64,000 nucleotides of DNA from Chthonomonas sp. (GCA_016788115.1 JAEURR010000009.1:84022-148021), one strand, 5' to 3'. Positions 50,348 to 60,598 are shown, counted from the first letter of the stretch. The notes: a model not told the origin generated them from the sequence alone. Translations and numbers: made by a program.

Positions 50348-50944
50348 CTAGTGGAGTGGGTAGAGCTTGTGCTCTGCGATGTAGTTGAGAACAGCGGTGG
50401 GGACTTGCTCGCGCGACCGCTCTTCCAGTTGGATGGTCGTTCGGAGCGTCGTCGAGGAGGTCTTCGAAGGAGTCATGTCGATCCAGTCGATGACGGGGAC
50501 GACATAGTCGGGGACGTGGCGCAGGGCATCATCCTGGGTGTGCGGAGGCCGCAGGATGACTGCGATGCGGCAAAGCGAGGCGATCCGATCGGGCTGCTTC
50601 CAGTTGTAGATCGAGTCCAGCGAATCGGAGCCCATGATCAGCCAGTACTCGCCGGGGATCATCTTCTGCATTTCTTCCAGGGTCTCGACGGTGAAACTGA
50701 GGCCGCTACGCGTGATCTCAATGTCGCTGACGCTCAGCCCCTCTTCGCCCTGGATCAGGGCCTGGACCATGCGGAAACGGTGGCGGGGCGAGGCTCCATT
50801 ACGAGCCTTCACTTTAAGCGGGTTCTGGTAGGCGGGTACGAAGATGATTTCGTCCAGTCCCAATGTCGCACGCGCGGCGTGCGCCATCTCCAAATGAGCC
50901 GCGTGCGGAGGGTCGAACGTACCACCAAAGATCCCGATTTTCAT
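50348..50944 (-). CDS. nadD: Nicotinate-nucleotide adenylyltransferase
   Basis: The 198-residue enzyme adenylates nicotinate mononucleotide in NAD synthesis. GIFGGTFDPPHAAHLEMA at the start is the nucleotidyl-transferase signature, VPAYQNPLK the following loop, and WLIMGSDSLDSIYNWKQ the second motif. The final ISSTTLRT-type signature appears here as TSSTTLRT. It sits between obg and rsfS with gaps of three bases. Confidence 0.95.
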   Translation of the reverse strand: MKIGIFGGTFDPPHAAHLEMAHAARATLGLDEIIFVPAYQNPLKVKARNGASPRHRFRMVQALIQGEEGLSVSDIEITRSGLSFTVETLEEMQKMIPGEYWLIMGSDSLDSIYNWKQPDRIASLCRIAVILRPPHTQDDALRHVPDYVVPVIDWIDMTPSKTSSTTLRTTIQLEERSREQVPTAVLNYIAEHKLYPLH

Positions 50945-50947
50945 GCC

Positions 50948-52213
50948 TTACCACTCTGAGAAACTGAATACGAAGTCGCCAATGTAGACGTTGTCACCCT
51001 CTTGCGCTCCCATCTCCTCAAGCGCGGTGATGATCCCCAAGCGCTGGAGACGCCGGTGAAGGTACCTGATGGCGTCCCTGTTGCCGAGATCGGTCATCGC
51101 TGCCATGCGCAAGATCCGCTTACCCTTGATCTCGTATCCGCCTTCTTCGGCCGCGGTGACTTCCCAGTTGTCGTCCATCTTCCGCTCCTGCGCTGGGAGC
51201 AGCACCGCAATCGGCTCGGCTTCTTCCGCGGACTGAAGCAGGCTGTAAACCTCGAACATCAGGGGCTCGATGCCTTGCCCCGTAACCGCCGAGATGGGGA
51301 AGAGGGGAAGCCCGAGGCTCTCAAATCGCTCTCGAATTGCGTTGAACTCACCGCTCGGAAGGACGTCAATCTTGCTGAGTGCAACCACGCGCGGGCGTTT
51401 TGCCACCTCCGCGTTGTACTGCATAAGCTCCTCTTCAATGAGGTGGAAGTTTTCGAGTGGGTCGCTCTCATCGATCGGCATGATGTCCACCACATGGACG
51501 AGAACTTTCGTTCGTTCGATGTGGCGAAGGAACTGGTGACCCAGTCCATGGCCCTGACTCGCGCCTTCGATGAGCCCCGGCATATCCGCGACGACGAACG
51601 TGTCGTTGGCGACGCGAGCGACTCCTAGGTTCGGCACGATGGTCGTGAACGGGTAATCGGCGACTTTGGGCTTCGCCGCGCTGACTCGGCCCAGGAGCGT
51701 GCTCTTTCCTGCGTTGGGGAGGCCTATGAGGCCAACGTCCGCAAGAAGCTTGAGCTCGAGACGAGCAGGCAGCACTTCGCCCGGTGCGCCTTTCTGGGCG
51801 AAATTGGGTACCTGGCGAACACTGCTCACGTAGTGGGCATTGCCGAATCCGCCGCGACCGCCCTTGGCGATCACAACTTTCATTCCGTGGAGTGTAAGGT
51901 CGGCGATGACTTCGTTAAGCACCAGGTCGTGCACGACGGTACCGACCGGCACCTTCAGAATGATGTCCTTGCCGTTCTTGCCGCGCTTGTTACCCACCGC
52001 GTGGACCCCGTCGTCGGCCCGAAACTTGCCGCGCAACTTGAAATCAAACAATGTGCGACATCCGCGCTCGGCGACCAAAATGATGTCCCCGCCGCGACCA
52101 CCGTCTGCGCCGTTGGGGCCACCTCGCGGAACGTGCTTCTCGCGGTGGAAGGCGACCGCGCCGGAACCGCCAGTACCGCTCGTGAATTCTACGAGCGCTT
52201 CATCGAGAAACAT
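50948..52213 (-). CDS. obg: GTPase Obg
   Basis: The 421-residue protein has the glycine-rich Obg fold first (REKHVPRGGPNGADGGRGG), the G domain (GLPNAGKST, DMPGLIEGAS, SKIDVL), and a C-terminal OCT domain ending GDNVYIGDFVFSFSEW. Obg links ribosome assembly to growth state. It follows rimM by two bases; linkage to the ffh-rpsP block is noteworthy. Confidence 0.96.
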   Translation of the reverse strand: MFLDEALVEFTSGTGGSGAVAFHREKHVPRGGPNGADGGRGGDIILVAERGCRTLFDFKLRGKFRADDGVHAVGNKRGKNGKDIILKVPVGTVVHDLVLNEVIADLTLHGMKVVIAKGGRGGFGNAHYVSSVRQVPNFAQKGAPGEVLPARLELKLLADVGLIGLPNAGKSTLLGRVSAAKPKVADYPFTTIVPNLGVARVANDTFVVADMPGLIEGASQGHGLGHQFLRHIERTKVLVHVVDIMPIDESDPLENFHLIEEELMQYNAEVAKRPRVVALSKIDVLPSGEFNAIRERFESLGLPLFPISAVTGQGIEPLMFEVYSLLQSAEEAEPIAVLLPAQERKMDDNWEVTAAEEGGYEIKGKRILRMAAMTDLGNRDAIRYLHRRLQRLGIITALEEMGAQEGDNVYIGDFVFSFSEW

Positions 52214-52215
52214 GG

Positions 52216-52698
52216 TTAGGCTTCCTCCGGGCGCATACCTGGTATGAGGTGAACACGGACAATACCGTTCTCCAGGTCGATGTCTTTGACAAACTCGTTG
52301 ACAACGGGAATGAGTGTCTGGCCGACCACAAGAACGTCTTGTGCCGGGGGCTGTAAGACATCGCCGATCGTGCCAATTTCGGTGCCGTCTTGGTCCACTA
52401 CCTTTAGTCCAATCAGCTCGGTAACGTAGAACTCGTCGTCTTCGAGCTCAGGCCGCTCGTCGGCCGGGATTTGGAGCAACTTGCCAATGAGAAGCTCGGC
52501 TTCGTGAATCCGATTAACCGAGAGAAATTTGATGCGGACTTGCGACTTGAGCCAGTGGCTCTTCTGAATTTTGCGGGGCTCGCCGTCCAGATACAGGATT
52601 GAACCGCGGTCAAATCGCTCGGGAAAGTCCGTGGTGGGTTGGACTTTGACGTGGCCATCAAGTCCAAAGGCGCCTACGATCCGACCCACGTCGATCAT
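52216..52698 (-). CDS. rimM: Ribosome maturation factor RimM
   Basis: The ATG at 52698 gives 160 residues and places the start as in known RimM (VGRIVGAFGLDGHVKV near the N-terminus). A GTG at 52749 would add 17 residues. The PRC-barrel half holds DDEFYVTELIGLKVVDQDG and DVLVVGQTLIPVV. It helps assemble the 30S head by binding S19. The usual downstream trmD and rplS are absent; obg follows two bases later. Confidence 0.92.
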   Translation of the reverse strand: MIDVGRIVGAFGLDGHVKVQPTTDFPERFDRGSILYLDGEPRKIQKSHWLKSQVRIKFLSVNRIHEAELLIGKLLQIPADERPELEDDEFYVTELIGLKVVDQDGTEIGTIGDVLQPPAQDVLVVGQTLIPVVNEFVKDIDLENGIVRVHLIPGMRPEEA

Positions 52699-52765
52699 CT
52701 TGCGATTCTCGGGTTGCGTCGATTCGGGCGCCTTTTTCAAAGAGAGCACAGGGGGCGACGGAGCG

Positions 52766-53005
52766 CTATTCGGTGACGACTTTGACAAATGCCTTGAGTC
52801 GCGCCTTGGCTGCAGCGGCACTCACGACATAGCGGATCGCGCTTACCACGCGGCCGCTCTTGCCAATCACCTTTCCCACATCGTTCGGCGAAACGCGAAC
52901 GAAGTAGGTCACTCCATCACGGTCTTTCTTCTCGTCAACGTTCACCACATCGGGCTCCGCGACGATCGATTGGACTAAATGCTGTACCAGCGGAGCGAGG
53001 CTCAT
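52766..53005 (-). CDS. khpA: KH-domain RNA-binding protein KhpA
   Basis: The 79-residue protein is a single type II KH domain with the [18 protein letters not shown] loop containing the G-x-x-G motif. KhpA commonly pairs with KhpB/Jag and binds many mRNAs. Its start overlaps the rpsP stop by four bases, the standard arrangement. Confidence 0.93.
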   Translation of the reverse strand: MSLAPLVQHLVQSIVAEPDVVNVDEKKDRDGVTYFVRVSPNDVGKVIGKSGRVVSAIRYVVSAAAAKARLKAFVKVVTE

Positions 53006-53502
53006 GCTTCTGCCGGTGCCTCGGGCGCTTCGGTCACTTCTTCAGCAGCAGGGGCTTCGGCAACTTCAGTCGCCTCAGCCACCTCAGCGACTTCAGCCAC
53101 CTCGGGTTCTGCGGCGGGTGCCGGAGCAGCTTCAGCCTTCGGTTCAGCCTTTGCCTCTTCCTTTGCGGGAGCGGCGACGACCGACTCTTGGCTCATGGGC
53201 GCGGTGCGCTTGTCGAGCGACTTGAACTTGCCTGCCGCTGCGGGGCGAGCCGCAAAAAACTTGTCCAGAACGCCTGCTTTCTTGAGCATGTAGGCGACGG
53301 TCTCGGTGGGCTGGGCACCGACCATCAGCCAGTGAAGAGCGCGCTCTTCCTTGATCTGGACCGATGCCGGCTTCGTCAGAGGATTGTAGGTACCGATGAC
53401 CTCAACGAACGCGCCATCGCGGCCGGCCGAGCTCTTGGCCACAACAACGCGATAGAACGGACGGTGCTTGTTTCCGAGCCTTCGTAATCGAATCTTTACC
53501 AC
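53002..53502 (-). CDS. rpsP: 30S ribosomal protein S16 with long acidic/Ala-rich tail
   Basis: The first ~85 residues are normal S16 ([44 protein letters not shown]). The remaining ~80 are low-complexity Ala/Glu/Pro with tandem AEVAEV and KAEPKAEA repeats, doubling the usual length. The tail probably projects from the 30S surface. Alternative: an artefact is unlikely because the frame is open and the next gene overlaps its stop. Confidence 0.93.
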   Translation of the reverse strand: MVKIRLRRLGNKHRPFYRVVVAKSSAGRDGAFVEVIGTYNPLTKPASVQIKEERALHWLMVGAQPTETVAYMLKKAGVLDKFFAARPAAAGKFKSLDKRTAPMSQESVVAAPAKEEAKAEPKAEAAPAPAAEPEVAEVAEVAEATEVAEAPAAEEVTEAPEAPAEA

Positions 53503-53533
53503 TGTGCTTTCTTTCTCCTGTTCGCGAGGCGAC

Positions 53534-54859
53534 TCACCGGCGCTTGATTTTCTTCATGCGCTTTTCCATTTGGGTGAACTGCTTCATCTGGCGGCGCATG
53601 CCGTAGAGCTGGGTGATCAGACGATTCACCTCCTCGACACTTCGGCCGCTACCCGCTGCGATGCGCTTTCGCCGCGAACCATTGATTATATCCGGATTGG
53701 AGCGCTCAATGGGAGTCATTGACAGGATAATCGCCTCAATTTGGCCCATCTGACTGTCGTCGATCTGGTCAAGTGCCTCTTGCGGCACCATGTTTGACAA
53801 GCCAGGGATCATTTTCATCAGGCTCTTGAGCGACCCCATTTTCTTCAAGGTGGCGAATTGCTGGAGCATCATGTTGAAGTCCATTTGGCCACCGCGCATC
53901 TGGCCCTCCATCGCGGCGGCGTCCTCTTGGCTGATCGCCATTTCGGCCCGCTCGATGATGCCGAGCATGTCCCCGAAGCCGAGGATGCGCTCTGCAACTC
54001 GGGTGGGGAAGAAGGTGTCCAGCGCTTCGACCTGCTCGCCCACGCCGATGTAGCGCACCGGTACGCCTGTCGCTTTTCGGACGGAGAGGATCGCGCCTCC
54101 CCGCGTGTCGCCGTCGAGCTTGGTGAAGATGCACCCGGTAAGGCTCAGCAACTCGTGGAAGGAATTGGCGACGTTGACCGCTTCTTGGCCAGTGGTGGAG
54201 TCGAGCACGAGGAGCGTCTCGCTCGGCTTGACTGCATCGCTCACCGCTCTCAGCTCGTTCATGAGCGCCTCATCGATGGTCAATCGGCCAGCGGTGTCAA
54301 CGATGAGTACATCGAGCATCAGGTAGCGGGCGCGCTCTAGGGCCTTCTTAGCCACTTCGACCGGGTTCGAGGCGGGCTCGGCGTAAACCGGGACATCGAT
54401 CTGCTCGCCCAGGACTTGGAGTTGTTTGATGGCAGCGGGTCGCTGAAGGTCACAGGCCGCGAGCATGGGCTTCTTGCCTTGCTTCTGCAGTTGCCGCGCG
54501 AGCTTGGCGGTGGTGGTCGTCTTGCCTGAGCCTTGCAGACCGACCATGAGAATCACGGTCGGCGGCGCGCTCGACCAGTTCATCCGCGTTTCATCGGTGC
54601 CTAGGATTTCGACGAGCTCGTCGCGAACGATCTTGATGATCGTCTGGTCAGCGTTCAGGTTCCCGAAGACCTCCTCGCCGACGGCTTTCTCTTTCACCCG
54701 TGCAACGAACTCTCTCGCGACTTGGAAGTTGACATCGGCTTCGAGCAGGGCGACGCGCACTTCCCGCAGGAGGTCGCTGACATCGGATTCGCTGAGGCGG
54801 CCCTTGCGCCGAAGGCCAATCATCAGGTCGCCCAGGCGCTTGGTGAGATTGTCTAGCAT
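53534..54859 (-). CDS. ffh: Signal recognition particle protein Ffh
   Basis: The 441-residue GTPase has NG-domain motifs [26 protein letters not shown] and [12 protein letters not shown], then a methionine-rich M domain ([29 protein letters not shown]) that binds 4.5S RNA and signal sequences. It targets membrane proteins to FtsY. It follows the hypothetical gene at 54896 by 36 bases and precedes rpsP by 31, as in many bacteria. Confidence 0.97.
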   Translation of the reverse strand: MLDNLTKRLGDLMIGLRRKGRLSESDVSDLLREVRVALLEADVNFQVAREFVARVKEKAVGEEVFGNLNADQTIIKIVRDELVEILGTDETRMNWSSAPPTVILMVGLQGSGKTTTTAKLARQLQKQGKKPMLAACDLQRPAAIKQLQVLGEQIDVPVYAEPASNPVEVAKKALERARYLMLDVLIVDTAGRLTIDEALMNELRAVSDAVKPSETLLVLDSTTGQEAVNVANSFHELLSLTGCIFTKLDGDTRGGAILSVRKATGVPVRYIGVGEQVEALDTFFPTRVAERILGFGDMLGIIERAEMAISQEDAAAMEGQMRGGQMDFNMMLQQFATLKKMGSLKSLMKMIPGLSNMVPQEALDQIDDSQMGQIEAIILSMTPIERSNPDIINGSRRKRIAAGSGRSVEEVNRLITQLYGMRRQMKQFTQMEKRMKKIKRR

Positions 54860-54895
54860 CGAATTCGGAGTGTACCGCCCGTCCCCGCGAGCCGC

Positions 54896-55576
54896 TTAGG
54901 ACTGTAAACAGAACTTGGCGAGCTGGATCATGCCGGTAGCGCCGAGCCGTCCGGTGCGGTTGCCCATCCATTGCACGGTGAGAAGATCTGAGTCTTCCCC
55001 GGGGGAGAACCGAAGGCGGTAGAGCAACTCCGAGCTGGTCTCGGCAAGCACGGGCGCCCACTCCCCATCATCCGCGCACCGGATTGAAGTTGAGGAGCCA
55101 TATGCAGCCTCGTACAGGCGGTCCAGGTCCTGGGGTGAGGGGAGTTTGCGGACGTGAAGCAAGGCGTTCAGAGCGAGCACCGCGGTGGTTTCCTCGACGA
55201 GCGAGATCGCCGTGAAGCCGTGCTCCCAACCCATGGCGAGAAGTTCGTCACCGACGGTGTCCGGCACCGAGTCACACCACATCACGCCGGGTGGTTCCAG
55301 GAGTAGGCCCGCATGAACCAACGGCGCGACCGACAGGAAGATGAGTTGTGTCGCAGGATGCGCCCATCGAATGGTCCGGCACGGAGGGGCACTGCCTAGG
55401 CACTCCAAAGGGCGCACGACGGCCCCAGACGGATCGAACTGAACTGTTTCTTGGCCTGAGCTGAGGATGAGCCCAGCACATTCGTCACCGGCCAGTTGCA
55501 CAAAAGGATCGGCCGCCAACACCCGCGCTAGGTGCGGGTCTGTTGACGGCCGAGCTGTCCAGTTCTTACTTTGCAC
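54896..55576 (-). CDS. Hypothetical protein
   Basis: A GTG at 55576, overlapping the FKBP stop, gives 226 residues. The sequence has no signal peptide or transmembrane segment and no recognised motif. Two regions look conserved in style: WAHPATQLIFLSVAPLVHAGLL and WEHGFTAISLVEETTAVLALNALL. It sits in the FKBP-ffh operon, so a link to protein folding or targeting is possible but not shown. Confidence 0.6.
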   Translation of the reverse strand: MQSKNWTARPSTDPHLARVLAADPFVQLAGDECAGLILSSGQETVQFDPSGAVVRPLECLGSAPPCRTIRWAHPATQLIFLSVAPLVHAGLLLEPPGVMWCDSVPDTVGDELLAMGWEHGFTAISLVEETTAVLALNALLHVRKLPSPQDLDRLYEAAYGSSTSIRCADDGEWAPVLAETSSELLYRLRFSPGEDSDLLTVQWMGNRTGRLGATGMIQLAKFCLQS

Positions 55577-56423
55577 GCGTGATGTCGACGCACTCGATAT
55601 CGAACTCAAGCGGTTGGTTTGGACCGATGTCTTGTCCCATTCCGCGCTCGCCGTAGGCGGCGCCGGGCATCAGCCGCATGATCCGGCGCTCACCCTTCTT
55701 GATTCCGATGAGCCCGATGTCCCAACCCTTGATGACTCCGCCTGCGCCAAGAGTCACCTTGTACGGCTCGTTACGATCGCGTGAGGAGTCGAACTTCTTA
55801 CCAGTTAGAAGCGTGCCCGTGTAGTGGACGGCGATGGTATCGCCTTTCTTGGCGGGCTCGCCGGTACCTTCCTTGACGATCTTCTTGGTGTAGTCGTTGT
55901 AACCACCCTTCTTGATGATTTCCAGTAGCTCTATGTCGAAGACAAGCGTCGCGCCACCGGGAATCGCTTCGCCCGAGCCCGCTTCACCGTAGCCCATGCT
56001 TGGGGGCACAACCAGGTTTCGCTTTCCGCCGATCTTCATGCCAAGCACGCCTTGATCCCAACCCGCGATGACGCGCCCCGCGCCCACTTCAAAGATGTAT
56101 GGCTGCTTGTCGGTGCCCCTTGCGTTTGAGTCGAACTCTTTACCGTTGGTGAGCTTGCCGGTGTAGAGCACGACAGCCAGGTCACCTTTCTCGAGGACCA
56201 ACTTGCCCGCTCCCGGTTTTGTGTCCGCAATCTTCAAGTCTTTGGCATCAGGAACAGTCGGTGCAGCAGCCGCAGTCGTCGAGGTCGAACCTGGAGCTTC
56301 CGAGTTCGTTGACCCACCGTTCGCTCCAGAGGTCGAGGTTGACGCGTCCACTTTGGAAGATCCGCAGCCCGCGATCACGGACGCGATGACGACCACAAGG
56401 CCGAGAGTAAAGGTCTTGCTCAT
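55566..56423 (-). CDS. Lipoprotein with two FKBP-type peptidyl-prolyl isomerase domains
   Basis: The ATG at 56423 gives 285 residues. A lipoprotein signal (SVIAGC) and a Ser/Thr/Ala-rich linker lead into two FKBP domains. The first (about 85-180) shows LYTGKLTNGKEFDSN, VIAGWDQGVLGMKIGGKR and GYGEAGSG. The second (about 190-285) shows HYTGTLLTGKKFDSS, VIKGWDIGLIGIKKGERR and AYGERGMG. Both keep key FK506-pocket aromatics. It should fold periplasmic or outer-membrane proteins. It leads the long ffh operon, divergent from smpB. Confidence 0.9.
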   Translation of the reverse strand: MSKTFTLGLVVVIASVIAGCGSSKVDASTSTSGANGGSTNSEAPGSTSTTAAAAPTVPDAKDLKIADTKPGAGKLVLEKGDLAVVLYTGKLTNGKEFDSNARGTDKQPYIFEVGAGRVIAGWDQGVLGMKIGGKRNLVVPPSMGYGEAGSGEAIPGGATLVFDIELLEIIKKGGYNDYTKKIVKEGTGEPAKKGDTIAVHYTGTLLTGKKFDSSRDRNEPYKVTLGAGGVIKGWDIGLIGIKKGERRIMRLMPGAAYGERGMGQDIGPNQPLEFDIECVDITRAK

Positions 56424-56484
56424 AGAGTCTAATTTACCCGCTGGCGGGCCCCACACCTCCGGGTTGGTACACTACTGCTCCCGC

Positions 56485-56961
56485 ATGGCCAAGAAGAAAT
56501 CCGCTGATGAGAAAAAGAGACCGGCAACCATTAACAATCGCCGGGCGCGCTTCGACTACGAGATCGTGGAGACTTTCGAGGCGGGGTTGGTCCTTGTCGG
56601 GAGCGAAGTAAAGAGCGTTTTTCTGGGACGCGTGAACCTGACCGACTCCTATTGCAAGGTCATCAACGAAGAGCTTTGGATGCTCAACGCGGACATAGAG
56701 CCCTACACACATAGTTCGCATTTCTTACCGGAGAGACGACGCGACCGCAAACTCCTGATGCATCGCAAGGAGATCAACACTCTCGAGCGTAAGTCGCTGG
56801 AGAAGGGGCTGTCCCTGCTCGTGCTGGGCATGTACTTCAAGAACGGCAAAGTCAAGGTGACAGTTGGTCTCGGCCGAGGCAAGAAAGAGTACGACAAGCG
56901 CACTCAGATCAAGGACAAGGAAACCCGTCTTGAGAAAGGGCGGATGCGGAACATTCGCTAG
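56485..56961 (+). CDS. smpB: SsrA-binding protein SmpB
   Basis: The ATG at 56485 gives 158 residues. SmpB features are clear: NNRRARFDYEIVETFEAGLVLVGSEVKS, YTHSSHFLPERRRDRKLLMHRKEI, and the basic tail [16 protein letters not shown] that mimics the codon-anticodon helix. It delivers tmRNA to stalled ribosomes. The ssrA gene is not in the window. Convergent with dapF, four-base overlap. Confidence 0.96.
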   Translation: MAKKKSADEKKRPATINNRRARFDYEIVETFEAGLVLVGSEVKSVFLGRVNLTDSYCKVINEELWMLNADIEPYTHSSHFLPERRRDRKLLMHRKEINTLERKSLEKGLSLLVLGMYFKNGKVKVTVGLGRGKKEYDKRTQIKDKETRLEKGRMRNIR

Positions 56962-57785
56962 AGTGCGATCGAGCCGGTGAAGACGTGCGAAGCGGGGCCG
57001 GTCATGATCACGTGGCCATCTTCGCGAGCGTAAATCTCGAGCTTGCCACCTGGCAACTCGACCGTCACCGCCCGACCGGTCAGGCCCAGATGGCACCCGA
57101 TGGCCGCAATTGCGCAAGCACCGCTCCCACAAGCAAGAGTCTCGCCTGCACCAAGCTCCCAGGTACGCGCTTTGACGTTGCCGGGGCCGAGTACCTCAAC
57201 GAAATGCACATTTGCGCCGTGGGCGAACTGCGGCAATCGCGAAAAGTGGGGTCCAAGGGCAGAAAGATCGACCTCTGTCACAGAGGAGACGAAGAATACG
57301 AGGTTAGGATTCCCCACCTGCGCAGCAGAGCCCTGGAACACCTGATTTCGGAATCGAAGCGATTGTCGGAGGTATGGCTCACACGGGTCGCCGTCGATGC
57401 CGATGCTCGCCCGGTCAAACTTGACAGGACCCATATCGACTTGCACAAGCCCATCGCCGCGCAATTCGGCGCTCACGGTGCGCGCGCCGACCTCTATGGT
57501 GGTGGCACCTGGCGCGAGGAGCCCGTCCAAGCGTAGTGCCTCGACGACGCACCTCAACCCATTCCCGCACATGGCCGCTTCGCTGCCGTCAGCGTTGAAG
57601 ACTCTCATGCGAACGGACACAGTATCGCCTGGCACGGTGAGAAGCAACCCGTCCGCGCCGACCCCGTACTTCCGGTCGCACACTCGACGTGCTAGCGACG
57701 AGAGATTGTCTTCGAGGGGCTGTGCAAGCCGGTTTAGGACAACAAAGTCGTTGCCTAACCCGTGCATCTTACGGAACGCGATCAC
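56958..57785 (-). CDS. dapF: Diaminopimelate epimerase
   Basis: The 275-residue cofactor-free epimerase converts LL- to meso-diaminopimelate for peptidoglycan and lysine. It has [33 protein letters not shown] with the first catalytic Cys, and [12 protein letters not shown] with the second. It shares an ATGA overlap with hfq and converges on smpB. Confidence 0.96.
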   Translation of the reverse strand: MIAFRKMHGLGNDFVVLNRLAQPLEDNLSSLARRVCDRKYGVGADGLLLTVPGDTVSVRMRVFNADGSEAAMCGNGLRCVVEALRLDGLLAPGATTIEVGARTVSAELRGDGLVQVDMGPVKFDRASIGIDGDPCEPYLRQSLRFRNQVFQGSAAQVGNPNLVFFVSSVTEVDLSALGPHFSRLPQFAHGANVHFVEVLGPGNVKARTWELGAGETLACGSGACAIAAIGCHLGLTGRAVTVELPGGKLEIYAREDGHVIMTGPASHVFTGSIAL

Positions 57786-58042
57786 TCCTCTTCGGGGTGC
57801 GGTTCCGCCCCACCTTCGGGCCGATTGCTGCCGATCGGGCGAGCAGGGACCACGCTGGTGATTGCGTGCTTGTAAACCAACTGCGTTGGCTTACCCGGGG
57901 AGTCCAGCATCACAGTGAAAGCGTCGAACCCGCGGACCTGTCCGCGGAGTTGGACTCCACCCATGAGGTAGATCGTAACCCCAATTCCTTCCTTGCGAAC
58001 CTGATTCAAGAACATGTCTTGAAGATTTATTGTTTTGGCCAT
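57782..58042 (-). CDS. hfq: RNA chaperone Hfq
   Basis: The 86-residue protein has the Sm1 segment [40 protein letters not shown], and the Sm2 sequence [12 protein letters not shown]. It forms hexamers that pair sRNAs with mRNAs. A 15-residue acidic tail follows. Its place after miaA is the classic order; dapF overlaps it. Confidence 0.95.
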   Translation of the reverse strand: MAKTINLQDMFLNQVRKEGIGVTIYLMGGVQLRGQVRGFDAFTVMLDSPGKPTQLVYKHAITSVVPARPIGSNRPEGGAEPHPEEE

Positions 58043-58066
58043 ATGCGTTCACTCAATACAAATCAA

Positions 58067-58960
58067 TCAAGGCGAAATCAAACGAAAAAGTTTGGCCTGC
58101 CATTCTTCCGAGAACTCCACCAAGGGAGACTCACGCTCCAAGAATACGATGCCGGGTTCCGACCTGAGCCATGTCCTTTGTCGCTTTGCGTACTGCTTCG
58201 TCAGCAGGACAACTTCATCAACAAAGTCTGACTCGGACAGTTCCCCCCGTAACTTTCGAGTGGCGGAATCATACCCAATCGCTTTCATCGCCGGGCAGTA
58301 CTCCGACACGCCTTGTTCAAGCAATCGTTGAACTTCTTCCAGCCAGCCTGCTCGCACGAGCTGTATCGTTCGGGTTTCGATCGCCAGATTGTGCAAATCG
58401 ACTGAGGGCGACATCCCGAGTTTTGTAGTTTCAAAGCCAGGAATCGCAAATTTGAGGCAAGGTTCTGTGCTGAGTGCGCGCTCCAGGGCGCGGCGGATGC
58501 GCCGAGGATTCTGGAAGTCGAGCTCATCGAGTCCGGGTGGGTTCAGGTTCCTCAGTTGAGCAACGACTTCGCCGTCTGCCATCGCGGTGACTCGCTCGCG
58601 AAGGTTCGGATCGGGCAACGGCTGGAGGTTCTCCCACTGCTCGATGAGTGCGCGCATGTACAGCCCGGTGCCGCCGACCAAGACCACATTTCGTCCTGAG
58701 GCGAAGGCCCCTTCCAATAAAGGCAGGACTGCAAGGATAAACGCTCCGACGCCGAACTGTTCATCTGGGTCGCAGACGTCGATGAGCTGGTAGCGCTCCC
58801 GATCGGCGGGCTTGTTTGTTCCGATATCGAAACCACGGTAGACCTGGAATGCGTCTGCCGAGATGAGCTGGGCGTCGAGATGGTCGGCGATCCATTCGGC
58901 GGCCAAGGTCTTGCCCGAGGCCGTTGGCCCGTAGACCGCGATCAGTTTTGGGGTCGCCAT
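58067..58960 (-). CDS. miaA: tRNA dimethylallyltransferase
   Basis: The 297-residue enzyme adds dimethylallyl to A37 of UNN-decoding tRNAs. The P-loop VYGPTASGKTLAA, the segment LISADAFQVYRGFDIGTNK, and VGGTGLYMRALIEQ are typical. It lies between apt and hfq with gaps of 12 and 24 bases. Confidence 0.96.
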   Translation of the reverse strand: MATPKLIAVYGPTASGKTLAAEWIADHLDAQLISADAFQVYRGFDIGTNKPADRERYQLIDVCDPDEQFGVGAFILAVLPLLEGAFASGRNVVLVGGTGLYMRALIEQWENLQPLPDPNLRERVTAMADGEVVAQLRNLNPPGLDELDFQNPRRIRRALERALSTEPCLKFAIPGFETTKLGMSPSVDLHNLAIETRTIQLVRAGWLEEVQRLLEQGVSEYCPAMKAIGYDSATRKLRGELSESDFVDEVVLLTKQYAKRQRTWLRSEPGIVFLERESPLVEFSEEWQAKLFRLISP

Positions 58961-58972
58961 GGTGGTTGGCGC

Positions 58973-59497
58973 TTAGAGATCGATGAGCACGTTGACGGGA
59001 TAACCGAGCAGATTCTCTCTGCCGTGCAGGAACGTTAGTTCGACAAGGAATCCGAATCCAGCTACGCTGCCGTTCAGCCGTTCTATGAGGCGTGCTGCAG
59101 CGGCGGCGGTGCCGCCCGTCGCAAGCAGATCGTCAATGATGTAGGCACGCTGACCTGGGTTGACCGCATCGACGTGCATTTCGATCGTGTTCGTCCCGTA
59201 CTCCAGCGCGTACTCCTCGCTGATTCGGTCGTAGGGAAGTTTGCCGAGCTTGCGGGCTGGGACAAACGGGACACCTAGTTCCATCGCGACGGGAACGCCG
59301 AAAATGAACCCGCGGCTCTCGATCCCGACGACGACGTCAGCGTCGTGGTTCTTGGCGTCGTCGGCCAATCGCTTGACAACCTCTGCCATCGCAGCGGGGT
59401 GGTGCAAGATCGGGGTGATATCTTTGAATACGATGCCAGGGCGCGGGAAATCGGGTACGTCCCGGATGAGGGTCGAAGCGAGAAGTTCTGACATCAT
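58973..59497 (-). CDS. apt: Adenine phosphoribosyltransferase
   Basis: The 174-residue enzyme salvages adenine to AMP. Visible are IRDVPDFPRPGIVFKDITP, VVVGIESRGFIFGVPVA, LPARKLGKLPY-like VPARKLGKLPY, and the PRPP loop AYIIDDLLATGGTAAAA. It begins the apt-miaA-hfq-dapF series and is divergent from the pseudopilin at 59639. Confidence 0.95.
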   Translation of the reverse strand: MMSELLASTLIRDVPDFPRPGIVFKDITPILHHPAAMAEVVKRLADDAKNHDADVVVGIESRGFIFGVPVAMELGVPFVPARKLGKLPYDRISEEYALEYGTNTIEMHVDAVNPGQRAYIIDDLLATGGTAAAAARLIERLNGSVAGFGFLVELTFLHGRENLLGYPVNVLIDL

Positions 59498-59638
59498 AGT
59501 CCCCGGCGGTTATACCCGAACCGAGATTCTTGCCAAAATTTTGCAGCCCGGTTTGTCGTCTCTTAACATCCACTCAAGTACAATCTAGTCAATCAACACT
59601 GTCGGTGCCCAACCCTGCGCCTGAGCCAATAAACCCTT

Positions 59639-60598
59639 ATGAGAGAACATAATTCGCACAGCACGCTTCGACGTGGTTTCACCCTCATCGAACTTCTCGT
59701 CGTCATCGCCATCATCGCCATCCTGGCGGCAATCCTCTTCCCAGTGTTCGCCCAAGCAAAGACCGCCGCGAAGAAGACGGCTGCCATCAGCAACCAAAAG
59801 CAGATCAGCCTCGGCTTGCTCATGTATATCGGCGATAATGACGACCAGTATCCGCGCCGCCGGGGCTGCGAGCTGAACTCCTCGCTCAATTCCAAGCTGA
59901 ACGACGGCGTGACCCGCTGCGGCGGTGCCAACGGCTTTGCTCACAGCATGACTTGGCAGACCTGGCAGAAGTACATCATGCCGTACGTCAAGAACGTACA
60001 GATTTTCGAACACCCCGTGCGGCAGAAGAGCATGACCGACTGGAACAACAACGGTCAAATTTTGAACGGGTTCGCCTTGAACCTCGGTTTGACCGGTGGG
60101 AGCACGTCTGGTTTCATCTCGACTCCGTGGACTGGCGGTACCCAGAGCGGCATTGCGAACGTCTCGGCCGCCATGCTTCTGCTTGAAATGCCGAATACGT
60201 ACGCCGCACCTTTCGTCGCACCGAAATCGACGGTCAAGGACGCTAACGGCGACACCCTCGAAACCGTGTACCCGATGGCCATTCGCGAGTACTGGCGCGC
60301 AATCTTCCTGAAGCAGATCAGCGGTTGCACTACCTCGGACGAGCCGGATGCCGTGGGTTCAGGCCCTCACCAAGGTGTGGTCGCCGGTATGGCTGACGGC
60401 AGCGCAAAATTCATCCCAGTGATGTCGTTCCTTGGGCAGACCCCTACGCTGGCGCAGTACATGCCGAGCACCTCGATGGGCCAAGTGTCCTCGACGTTCA
60501 ACTCGAACTGCCGCCGCGCTACTTCGGCATTCCCGGTTGCGGACACTGCCACGCCGGTCACTTCGGTTAACTTCCCCCTCTGGGGCCTCGGTCAATGA
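59639..60598 (+). CDS. Type II pseudopilin
   Basis: The 319-residue protein has the prepilin leader and helix [20 protein letters not shown], nearly identical to the protein at 34558 through FAQAKxAAKKT. The globular domain has several Cys residues, and [17 protein letters not shown] near the end is a relaxed H-x8-DG. TACAAT at 59579-59584 is a possible -10 box. Its stop overlaps the start of a small lipoprotein gene (ATGA). Confidence 0.9.
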   Translation: MREHNSHSTLRRGFTLIELLVVIAIIAILAAILFPVFAQAKTAAKKTAAISNQKQISLGLLMYIGDNDDQYPRRRGCELNSSLNSKLNDGVTRCGGANGFAHSMTWQTWQKYIMPYVKNVQIFEHPVRQKSMTDWNNNGQILNGFALNLGLTGGSTSGFISTPWTGGTQSGIANVSAAMLLLEMPNTYAAPFVAPKSTVKDANGDTLETVYPMAIREYWRAIFLKQISGCTTSDEPDAVGSGPHQGVVAGMADGSAKFIPVMSFLGQTPTLAQYMPSTSMGQVSSTFNSNCRRATSAFPVADTATPVTSVNFPLWGLGQ

